Shown in pieces: positions 36,960-48,000 of a stretch of 64,000 bases of DNA; position 1 is the first letter of the stretch; every line of letters begins with the position of its first letter. The position numbers and the translations under genes were made by a program. Under the pieces are notes generated by a model. It was not told the DNA's origin. It saw only the letters and a list, made by a program, of their open reading frames with translations, and made no database searches. The stretch comes from Silurus meridionalis. Lineage: Eukaryota > Chordata > Actinopteri > Siluriformes > Siluridae. The stretch is taken from positions 14,634,712 through 14,698,711 of the forward strand of contig NC_060911.1 of NCBI RefSeq assembly GCF_014805685.1, written 5' to 3'.

Positions 36960-38010
36960 CACTACCTTAAGTGATAAGGGAAACAGCTAGAAAGGTACTT
37001 GGGGTGTGACATCTGGAAAGTGAAAGGGAGACAAAGAGATATGATGGTGGAATAAGGAAGTGCAGAAAACAGCATTGTGATCGGCAGAGCGATTCGAAAA
37101 GTAAGCAGGAGAACAAAGAGATGTGGCAGCAGGTTAAGAGGGATGTGGCAAAAGCCAAGGAAAAGGCATATGGGGAGCTGTAGGAGAAGTTGGACACTTA
37201 AGAAGGAGAAAAGGATTTGTAGCGAATGGCCAGGCAGAGGGTACTAGCTGGGAAGGATGTGCTGCAAGTTAGAGCAATAAGGATGGAGATGGAAATGTGT
37301 TGACTAGTAAGGAGAGTGTGTTGAGAAGATGGAGGGAGTATATTGAGCAACTGATTAATGAGGAAAATGAGAGAGAGAAAAGGTTGGATGGTGTGGAGTT
37401 GGTGAAGCAGGAAATAGATAGGATTATTAAAGAGGAAGTGAGAGCAGCTTTTCAGAGGATGAAGAGTGGAAAGTCGGTTTGACCAGATGACATACCGGTA
37501 GAAGCATGGAGATGTTTAGGAGAGATGCAGTGAAGTTTTAAATAAGATAGTTTAACAAAATTTTGGAACATGAGAGAATTGCCTGAGGAATGGAGAAGCA
37601 GTGTGCTGCTACTGATCTTTGAGAATAAGGGAGATGTGCGGGGAATTGTGGTATTGTATGAGGATGTCTGGTGTGTCAGAGATATATGTGAGGGTGGTGC
37701 AGGACATGTATGAGGACAGTGTGACAGCAGTGAAGTGTGCAGTAGAAACAACAGACTGGTTTAAGGGGAAGGTTGGACTGCATCAAGGATCGGGAGCCCT
37801 TTCCTGTTTGCAGTGGTGATGGACAGGTTGAAGGATGAGGTCAGACAGGAGTAGCCTACAGAGACTCCTGTCTGACCTCATCCTTCAACCTCTATATCAC
37901 CACTCTTTTCCCTCTTTCTGGCAGAAAAGAGAAAGGCCAAGGAGGAGGTTTATGAATGTAGCGAGGGAAGACATACAGGTAGTCGATTTGAAAGAAGCTT
38001 CCGAATTTTC
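36960..38010 (+). mobile_element. Degenerate non-LTR retrotransposon (RTE/L1-like)
   Basis: Pieces of a reverse-transcriptase ORF in order: a segment with WREYIEQLINEENEREKR (about 37324-37380); a KSGKSV..PDDIPVEAW-like fingers motif split by a stop near 37480; GELWYCMRMSGVSE and VRVVQDMYEDS (37640-37720); VGLHQGSGALS (37770s). A jump then goes to the tail RERPRRRFMNVAREDIQVV (37935-37985). The palm YADD region and much of the thumb are missing. It contains a perfect hairpin at 37825-37891. Inactive. Confidence 0.78.
37825..37891. repeat. Perfect 28-bp inverted repeat (hairpin) inside LINE remnant
   Basis: Left arm 37825-37852 (starts AGGTTGAAGGATGAGG) and right arm 37864-37891 are exact reverse complements, separated by 11 bp. 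The left arm fits the LINE coding sequence; the right arm replaces what should follow. Confidence 0.95.
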
Positions 38011-38019
38011 ATTTGGTAA

Positions 38020-38292
38020 ATGTTTATGGGAACTCTCACCATGTAATTCATAGAAGTGTCATTGCAAATGAAGGAGACCATCATTTGGCTAAACAAAACA
38101 AAAGAAAAAACAGACCTAACAGAGAGAGAGTTTAACAGTGTCCAAATCCACAATAGAGATGCCATAAGGAATGTAAATACAGAGAGTTTACTTGAACTAT
38201 AAATGGAGCAATGATAGGAAGGGCTCATGATCCAAAGCATCCAACAACATCTGTCAAACATAGAGGTCATGTTATGGCATGATCATGTATGG
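38020..38292 (+). mobile_element. Transposon fragment (Tc1-like)
   Basis: GTTTATGGGAACTCTCACC matches 35495-35515. At 38228-38290 TGATCCAAAGCATCC...ACATAGAGGTCATGTTATGGCATGATC encodes a DPKHPTTSVKHRGHVMAW-like stretch, a Tc1-type transposase feature (VKHGGG.VM.W). Badly degraded. Confidence 0.5.
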
Positions 38293-38294
38293 CT

Positions 38295-38960
38295 GCCAGT
38301 GGCGGGCCGTGCATTTGGTACCTGGGGCTTCAGTGAGGACCCACCCAACATAATCCACCTCCTAATACCACAACTATCACGTCGCAATTATAGAAACCAT
38401 CAATACAATACAAAAATGCAATATAACAACGCGTGGCATTACAGAGAGAGAGAGACATTTCACATATGGAGGGTGAATACTATTTTACTAAAGCAAGCTC
38501 CAAACCTCCACTACAACCGCAACTGTGCCACCAACATCATCTGGAGCAGTTCAGAATCAATATTTATTTAATAACATATCAAAAACATAAAAATGTGAAT
38601 AAATTACAACCTACTCACCAGAGATGCAGACTCATAATGTGCACCGCCCCTCAGAGGCTGTAATCCAGTAGTACCGCTCGTATTCACTGGTCTGGAAGTG
38701 GAGAACAAACCCTTTCCCTGGCTGAGATACGCTAGCTAGCTTTGGATATTTAAGTATGTCCGAGACCAAATTAATTTCTCTTCCTCTGTAGGCAAGAAAA
38801 AAAGTCTATCTCCAAAGTATTAATGTTTGAAGATCGCTACAGATGTGTTTTGCTAGTTAAACTTGGCTGTAACAGTTTCCCTCTGACCAGCCAATCAGAG
38901 GACGGAAAAATGCTGACGCTATTCTGGGCCAGCTAGCTGTCCCAGAATTGGAAATCTAAA
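38295..38960 (+). mobile_element. hAT-type nonautonomous repeat
   Basis: Begins CAGTGGCGGGCCGTGCATTTG with CCTGGGGCTTCAGTGAGGAC, a well-known end of nonautonomous DNA transposons in fish. The right end is not certain. No transposase frame. Confidence 0.5.
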
Positions 38961-39655
38961 TGGTTAAAGAAACAGACTAATTTCTCATAGAGACTAAGGA
39001 AAAATGAATGTTCTGTCTGTGACATGTGAGTTTATTTATTTGATTTGTTTTAGTCACATAATTGTATGTAAAATATATATATTTTCTTTTGCCTAAATAT
39101 GTTTTGTAGTAGACTTTGTCATTCAGCCTAACAACAGGATGGCAAGAAGTATTGCTTTTCCAAAACATAAAACAATCAACAGCCAAGACAAATCGACAGT
39201 GAACAAGAGGGTACCAATAAGCAATACACATAACAGAACAGACACAAAAATATGACCAGAGATAATATATACATTTATAATACAGTGTGATTTTTGCCTC
39301 TACACACGAATCTCAGACAGCAAAACATCAAAGCTTCATCAGATGTAGTTGTGCACAGTCCCTACAAGACCCTATAAGACAAAATGTGATTTGTGACACG
39401 ATGGGTTTTAAAAGAGATTCTATGTATACTTTCGAATCCAATATCTTGTAAAAAAAAAAAAAAAAAAAAAGCAATTTTCCACTTCTTTTGGCTTAAACCA
39501 GTTTGTCACAATTTTGTCTGGGTTGTTTAGAACCAGAGCAACATTTCAATGTCTCAATGACAGAATCTGCTGCTTAACCAAGTTAAGCAAGGTCAATGAT
39601 TTGCATATTTATAGTAATGACTGGAGGTGGAATTTACAATACACAATACCTGTCC
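38961..39655. other. Intergenic, nothing recognised
   Basis: Unique-looking DNA with an A-run at 39451-39470. No exon or RNA gene seen. Confidence 0.4.
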
Positions 39656-39659
39656 TGAG

Positions 39660-40860
39660 CTCATTTAGAAGAGCATGACTCACAGCAAACCCAAAGTAAT
39701 ATGCAAAGTGACTTTAATGTAAATAGTGCCCTGTGATTAAATGGCGTCCCAGGTGGGATAATTTTTTTGCTTTAAAAACAGATATTGGAATGCTGTTCTA
39801 TAACTGTAAGGTTTTGTAAGAGATTCCTACACCTCCTAAGATACAAACTGCACCTGCACCTTTTAATTGTACAGTAGTGGGTGTGTCAGATCATATACAA
39901 ATGTTCTCAGGTAGTGTGATGTTAGACCATTTAGTATTTTATATGTGAGTGGTTGACTTTTGTAATGAATGCTAGACCTGATTAGGAGCCAATCTAGCAT
40001 GAATAAGATATGGGTGATGTGCTCATATCTTCATAGGTTCTAGTAAAGACTCCTGCTGCTGCATCCTGGATTAAGTGGAACTTGTTTGTTCACTTACTAG
40101 AACGTCCTGACATTTAATAATCCATTAGAGATTCCAAAACTACTTTTGCCAAATCCTGAAATGAATTCATATTTCTTATCTTAGCAATATTTCTGAAATT
40201 AAAGAAGGCTATCATAGTAATATAATCTGCTTGACCTTCACTCCGCCTTGAGCATTCCTTGTCTAATACCTTCATTAACATTGTTAAGCTGATTTCACTT
40301 AACTGGTTTTGCTGAAATATACAACTGTGTATCGGCGGGAAACTAACACCATAGAAGCTAATACCATGTTTACGAATAATTTCACCTAAAGCAGTGGGCC
40401 TAAGACAGATCTTTGCAGAACACCAAACTTTACCTCAGACGTTTAAAGAGCTCATCATTTACATTAACAAACTGATAACAATCAGTCAAATAAGACCTGA
40501 GCCAGGAAAGAGCTGCTCTCTTTATTCCAACAACACAAATAAGGAGACACAGCCCTGATCAGAGGCCAATAGCAGGTCATTTACCACTTTAACCAGCGCC
40601 GTTTCTGTGTTATGATGAGGCCTAAAATCCTGAATGATACATTTCACAATTTTCCCTAAGTAGATCTGAGCAGAACTGCTGTGCTAAAACCTCCTCCAGA
40701 ATCTTGGCGATAAAGTGAAGAATAGATGTTGGCCTGTAGTTGAACTGTTTTCTATTAATAATATGGATTTTTGCCCAATATTTTCAATCTTGTCAAATTT
40801 ATGAAATCATCACTGCTGCATACTTATGGTTTGACTAATAGGGTTTCTATTACCAGTTAA
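39660..40860 (-). mobile_element. Long dispersed repeat, family unresolved
   Basis: Words such as CTGCTGCATCCTGGATTAAGTGG, ACCACTTTAACCAGCGCCGTTTCTGTG and GTTGGCCTGTAGTTGAAC recall a long antisense repeat frequent in fish genomes. I cannot assign it to a class by eye. No host exon found. Confidence 0.4.
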
Positions 40861-40861
40861 A

Positions 40862-41354
40862 TAAACTATATTGCCAAAAGTATTAGGAAACCTAGTCATA
40901 AGTACGGTATGTGATTTCTGAGCATTGCATTTCACATTTAGTCCCAATTTGCTCTTATAATTCCCTCCACTCTTCTGTGAAGATGTTCCACTAGATTTTG
41001 GAGTGTGCTTATTAATATTTGTGTTCAGCCACAAGGGTCTTACAAAAAGCAGGTACTGATGTAGGTGAGGAGACCTGGGGTGCAGTCAGCGTTCACATTC
41101 ATCCCAAAGGTGCTCAGTAGGGATGAGAGCAGGTTAGCTCTTTCTCTGTAAATCAGATCTTCAAGGAGCTCACTTTGTGCAGAAGGTCAATGCCGTGTTG
41201 GAACAGGTTTGGGTTTCCAGGTTCAAGTGAATGCAAAATTGTATTATAGCGCATCTATAGACGTCCTGTACAATTGAGCGCCTCCTGCATTGTGGCAACA
41301 GTTTGGAAAAGAAGGAAAGGTCAGGTGAGCCAGTTTTTTTTTTTGACAATATAG
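40862..41354 (-). mobile_element. Internally deleted Tc1-like element (second family)
   Basis: Left end TATATTGCCAAAAGTATT and right end ...GACAATATAGTATA are the terminal repeats of a common fish Tc1 family, in inverted orientation. Between them are GTGAGGAGACCTGGGG...CATCCCAAAGGTGCTCAGTAGG and GTGCAGAAGGTCAATGCCGTGTTGGAACAGG, the antisense of transposase and flank. Only about 490 bp remain. A related fragment lies at 42520-42715. Confidence 0.75.
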
Positions 41355-41499
41355 TATATGTTGCTGTAGCAGCACAAAGAGCTTTTCTGTAGCTCAGAAG
41401 ACACTCCTTTCCTGCTCTTTGAAATACAACCTAATTATTTTGACACCATTGAAATAGTAAATTTTGAGTGGCAAGCTGTCATGGGGAATAACAAGCATC

Positions 41500-42053
41500 T
41501 ACCCTGTGATTGGCTCTCAGTCACTTTTGTCATCATGGGTTTTACACAATATAGATAAATTGATGCATTCTGTAGTTAAATTGCAAGTAACCTGCCCTGT
41601 ATTCGAGCCTGTGATTCTGTCGCTGGATTGAGAACACGCCACATCTGCTACCTGCACACACAGGTGAGGAATTACTTAATTTTCTCCTCAAAACTGACTG
41701 AACGATGATATATAGATACAATCGTCCCTGAAGTGTGGAACTTAATGATTATTTCTATTCATGTGCCGCGTACAAGTTATACAATATATTTTTTTAAATA
41801 TATAAATTTTAAAATAATTAGAAACATATAAATGTTTAAATTATATCGTTATAAATTAAAGAGGACTGAATAATTAATTATCTTAAAAAATATATAATAA
41901 GAGTTTATATACTGAAAAGAAATCTTTATTTTTTTATTTTTTTATGTGGCCTTCACTGAATTTTTTTCAATTTTCTTACTACAATGATGATTTTATCTAC
42001 TTTTAAAATCAAATTGAATAAATATCTATTGATTTTAGGTTCTAACCAGCACA
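41500..42053 (+). promoter_or_regulatory. Candidate promoter and 5' UTR of the mucin-like gene
   Basis: GATTGG (inverted CCAAT) at about 41508 and an ACAATATAGATAAAT TATA-like motif at about 41548 precede a possible noncoding exon ending CACACACAG|GTGAGG at 41664. The ATG exon begins after GATTTTAG, 16 bp before the start codon at 42054. Only motif-level evidence. Confidence 0.4.
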
Positions 42054-45000
42054 ATGGACTGGAGGGTTGTTCTGACCGCTTTGTGTCTGATTGGTACGTG
42101 TTCCCTTTGTCCTTTATTTACTTTTTTCCAAATTCCGAATCAATTTCTGCTGTTATTCTCCTCTTATATTACTTTTTTTCAGGCTCTCTCTCAGCTGTAT
42201 TGTGTAGCAAAACTATGTGTGTTATAGAGCACCATTATAAGTAATTAATTCTGGAACTTGATGTTGAGAGAAACATTTCAACAACTTGAAATTCTTTTGT
42301 CAGAAAGCAGTTATTAATTTCTCATTTCACCTCACACACATATCTGCTTGGGTATGTAGCAAGACTAAGAATGCGGGTTTGACAGTTAATGTCAACTTGT
42401 TAGTAAGAGAGAGAACTTGGATTCATGTTCACACAACATGGTAGTGGTAACCCATAGTGGCTTAACTGGTTAAATCATATTTGTTTGTTGCATGACTGTG
42501 ATCATTCACCTACAAGGACATTAGTGAGATCAGATGTTGATGATGGTAAGGAGATCTGGGGTTCAGCTAGTGTTCCACTTAATCCCAAATGAGTTCAGGG
42601 GGGTTGAGGAGGTCAGAGCTCTCTGCAGGACACTAAAGGTCTCCATTCCAACCTCCACACTAACGATCATGTCTTCATGGAACTTGCTTTGGGTACAGGA
42701 GCAGCACTATATATATATATATAAATATTATAATTATATTACTGAACATAATGTTACTTTCCATTACCATACAAATACTAAATATACTTGTGTGTGTCTT
42801 TTTTACGGAATATGGTTTTAGATTAATAAAGACAAACCGGAGTTATGAACTGGTGTAAGAATTTCATGTTCATGTCTAGAAACTTATATAATTAGCAGGA
42901 ATTTTTCCAAACGGAGACACCATGCTAGCAACAGCAGTTATTTGCGTGAGCCAACATTAGCTTTATTTATAGATTTTTACTGCGTATAATTAAGCAGACA
43001 GTCTGAAGCCTTTCATCATTGTACAGGAAGAAACTTTTCATGTACTTTTACATATTCAGTGACCATAATGACATTAAAGATTATTCGTTCAGAAATCCAC
43101 TACACTGCTAGATAGCTTTTTACGATCCATATTTATTTCTACAGATATTAAATAGTTTGCATCTATGATCCTGTCTAACAGCTTTGTAGTGGACAAAGGA
43201 ATCTTCAGTTGCAGATGACACATAGCATAGCGCCGATACAACTAAAATATTCTACAATATCTAAATATTGAGCAAGTACCAATCACCTGATTTCAGACAA
43301 ACTTCAGATTAAATGGACAAAACATGGACAAAGAATCACTTGCAGCACTAGTATTCTCATTCATCCTCATAATCGACCGTAAAATGTTAGAGTTTCTTAT
43401 TGCAAAAGCAGTATTTTTAACCAGTTTGGTTGATGGAAAAAGTTAGTTAGTTTCAGAGAAAATAAATCCGACAGAGCTCTCATATTGAAGCTGACTTTGA
43501 CACTCAACAGCACTAAATGGTTACTATTTTGAATGTTGAATGTTTGAATGGTGCATGCTGGCAATCAAAATTTATCTTCTATTCTTTTTTTTTTTTTTCA
43601 GCTACCAGTGCCACACAAAATAAGACGGCATTTAACCTTGTCTTCAGCATCAATGAAACCTTTAATGGAGCTCTATCCAATACCAGCTCTCCTGAGTTTG
43701 CAACAAAAGCTACAATCATCTACAACGAGGTTTGTTCAACTGGTGATGTATATTTCATGTATACTATTTTAATCATCAAAACAAATTTTGCAGCCTGAAT
43801 AATTTTCACTGTAACATCAGCAGTGGTGGACAGTAATAAAGTGAATGTAATTCGTTACTGTACAAAAGTAGCTTTTTTGCGTATCTGTACTTCAGTAAAG
43901 TACAGTCATGCTTGTGTTTTAGGAACGGTTCTACTGTGTCTTCTCCATAATACAGTCGTCCCTCACTTTATCACGATTTTTAATTTTGGCACGTAACGTG
44001 TATCTTTAACTCAGCCCCTTTTTTGACATCGTAGGCCACTTCAACCAATAAACAAGCAGAGAAACTATGCATAAGCTACGCTATAGTACTGTATTGTACG
44101 ACAGTACTCACTATGAATGTGATATTTCTAGGAATTGACACAAAATTCATCTCGCTGTATTCTTTCTGTGTGTGTTTAGAGAGTGTGGGAGTATAATTTT
44201 TAGCTTGAACAATAAAGATTTTTTGAATGGCGTCCATTTATCGCAGCAATTCGTTTTTCACGGCCGGTTTTGACACGTTACTACCCCGGTAAACGGGGGA
44301 CCACTGTAGTATAAAAGGTGGCTTTCTGTGAAAAGGCTTTAAATTTCGAATGTCCAATCTCATCCAAAAAGTTAAGTGTGGGTAGAGGATTTCATTTCAA
44401 TCAAGCAGAAACAACCTAATTCTACTGAAAAACAAAGTCAATTTCATTATAGGGAAAAAATGATTCTTCCCGCTTGTCTTCCTATAAATATTGTGAAACT
44501 AATTACATTTACAATGAAAACGGGGGATTTGTTTGCATTTGAACATTTATCATTGTTTGTCTATAACGTACTCACTACTAGCATTAATGATCTTTCGCTC
44601 CAAAATGGACAGAACAAAACTGCCAATGCAAATGCGGTCAGGCTTTATATAAATTCGTTTTTATCTAATTATATTTTTCAGACTCAACCAATTTATAAAG
44701 CAGCCTCGGCAAACTTCATCCAAATGATTATTTGTGGATTTAGGTGAGAGATAATATATAGACGTTAAATTCAATTCTTATTTTAATTAATTTATTTACT
44801 TACTTTTGATCAGTCACATTTTTAACCTGTATTTAACTCTGCTTGTGTTTTAGGAACGGTTCTACTGTGACAGACTCCATACTTGAATTTATTAATAATG
44901 CCAGCATCCCAACTAACACCACAATAAAAGAAATCCTTGTCAATGCAACTAATATCATAAAAATGAACATTATTACAGAGTCTATAAGTGTCACCGAGAT

Positions 45001-48000
45001 TGCTGGTCAGTATAAACCTTAAGATATAATTAATTTAACAACCTTCTACATGTGAACAAATTCGGATATTAATCGAAGCTCTCAACTTACAGCGGCAACC
45101 TGTCCGGCATCGGACGCTTTTTCGCCTGAGAGCACACCGACAAACGGTTAATCATCTTCAAACACTTCTACATCTGCAAACACTTAAACTGAGAGTACTT
45201 CTACACACAATTTATCTACAAACACTTCTACATCTACACACACTTCAACTGAGAGCATATCCACAAACACTTAAACTGAGAGCACACCTACAAACTCTTC
45301 TTCATCTACAAACACTTTAGCTGAGAGCACCCCTACAAACACTAATAATATATTGCATTTTAATTACATTCTGTACATTTAGAAATTCTAATTTCTCTTA
45401 AACCTCTCAACTTACTGTAGCAACAGACCCTCCTACAACCGAGAGCACAACTACGATCGCTCCTGAAACTAAGAGCACAACTACAAGCGCTCCTACAACC
45501 GAGAGCACAACTACAAGTGCTCCTACAACTGAGAGCACAACCCCAACTACAAGCGCTACTACAACCGAGAGCACAACCACAACTACTAGCGCTCCTACAA
45601 CCGAGAGCACAACCACAACTACTAGCGCTCCTACAACCGAGAGCACAACTACAACTACTAGCGCTCCTACAACCGAGAGCACAACCCCAACTACAAGCGC
45701 TACTACAACCGAGAGCACAACTACAAGCGCTCCTACAACCGAGAGCACAACCACAACTACAAGCGCTCCTACAACCGAGAGCACAACCACGACTACAACC
45801 GCTCCTACAACTGAGAGCACAGCCACAACTACAAGCGCTCCAACAACCGAGAGCACAACTACAAGCGCTACTACAACCGCGAGCACAGCCACAACTACAA
45901 GTGCTCCAACAACCGAGAGCACAACTACAAGCGCTACTACAACCGCGAGCACAACCACAACTACTAGCGCTCCTACAACCGAGAGCACAACCACAACTAC
46001 AAGCGCTCCTACAACCGAGAGCACAACCACAACTACAAGCGCTCCTACAACCGAGAGCACAACCACCACTACAAGCGCTCCTACAACCGAGAGCTCAACC
46101 ACAACTACAAACGCTCCTACAACCGAGAGCACAACCACAACTACAAGCGCTCCTACAACCGAGAGCACAACCACAAGCGCTCCTACAACCGAGAGCACAG
46201 CCACAATTACAAACGCTCCTACAACCGAGAGCACAACCATAACTACAAGCGGTCCTACAACTGAGAGCACAACTACAAGCGCTCCTAAAACACCTTCAGT
46301 AGTAGCTGCAGCATTTAACTTGACCTTCAGCATGAATGAACCCTTTATTGAAGCTCTCTCCGATCCCAACTCTCCTGAGTTTAAAAACAAAGCTGCAAGT
46401 ATCATTAACACGGTATGTTTTATTGGTGATGGAAATGATGAATAATTTACAAAACATAAATTTTTGAAACAGAATAAATAAACTACTACCTGAAAAATTC
46501 CACTGCCATATGACAAAGTTGAATATTTGTGTCTGTATCTGACTTACTCGTTAGCTTTAATAATACCAAGGTCCAAAAAGGACAGAACTAAACTGCTAAT
46601 GCAGATGAGCTCAGGCTTTATGTAATGTCTATTCATTTTCAACTAATTATATTTTACAGCTTGAATCAATTTTTAGAGAAATCTTTCCAAACTTGATCGA
46701 AATAATTATTCATCAATTCAGGTGAGAAATAATATATTACTACACTACTCTAAATACTTTTTTCTTTACTTTAATGATTTATAGATTCAACCTGTATTTA
46801 ACTATGATTGTGTTATAGGAGAGGTTCTACTGTGGCAGACTTCACTCTTTATTTTAATAACACTGCCGACATCCCGACTAACACCATAATTACAGATGTC
46901 CTTGTTGACGCAGCAAACACCACAGATTTAAACATTACTGCAGATTCTATACGGGTCACTCAGGTTCCTGGTCAGTATGCACCTTACAATAAACTGCTTT
47001 TTAATAACATTCTGTACTTTTACACATTTTAATTTCACTTTAAATTCTTAACTTACAGCAGCAACAGACCCTCCTACAACTGAGAGCACAACTGCAACTA
47101 CAACCACAACTACAAGCGCTCCTACAACCGAGAGCGCAACCACGACTACAAGCGCTCCTACAACTGAGAGCACAACTACAAGTATAACTACAACTGAGAG
47201 CACAAGCACGACTACAAGCGCTCCTACAACCGAGAGCACAACCACGACTACAAGCGCTCCTACAACCGAGAGCACAACCACAACTACAAGCGCTCCTACA
47301 ACCGAGAGCACAACCACGACTACAACCGCTCCTACAACTGAGAGCACAGCCACAACTACAAGCGCTACTACAACGAGCACAACCACACTACAAGCGCTCC
47401 AACAACCGAGCACAACTACAAGCGCTACTACAACCGCGAGCACAACCACAACTCCTAGCGCTCCTACAACCGAGAGCACAACCACAACTACAAGCGATCC
47501 TACAACCGAGAGCACAACCACACTACAAGCGCTCCTACAACCGAGCACAACCACCACAAGCGCTCCTACAACCGAGAGCTCAACCACAACTACAAACGCT
47601 CCTACAACCGAGAGCACAACCACAATCACAAGCGCTCCTACAACTGAGAGCACAACCACCACTACAAGCGCTCCTACAACCGATAGCACAACCACAATTA
47701 CAAACGCTCCTACAACCGAGCACAACCACAACTGGCGCTCCTAAAACACCTTCAGTAGTAGCTGCAGCATTTAACTTGACCTTCAGCATGAATGAACCCT
47801 TTGTTGAAGCTCTCTCCGATGCCAACTCTCCTGAGTTTAAAAACAAAGCTGCAAGTATCATTAACACGGTATGTTTTATTGGTGATGGAAATGATGAATA
47901 ATTTACAAAACATATAAATTTTTGAAACAGAATAAATAAACTGCTACCTGAAAAATTCCACTGCCATATGACAAGTTGAATATTTGTGTCTGTATCTGAC

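Noticed and set aside
45517..46242. Plus-strand frame of Leu-Gln-Pro-Arg-Ala repeats
   Set aside because: Off-frame reading of the PTS repeat. The splice phases at both exon ends and the continuation into the SEA domain select the Thr-rich frame.
45407..46516. Long minus-strand frame of hydrophobic Val/Leu/Ala repeats in the PTS exons (also 47048-47731 and others)
   Set aside because: It is the antisense of the Thr-rich repeat: codons for TTESTTTTTSAP read backward give VVVLSVVGALVV. It has no splice or domain logic and spans introns of the plus-strand gene.
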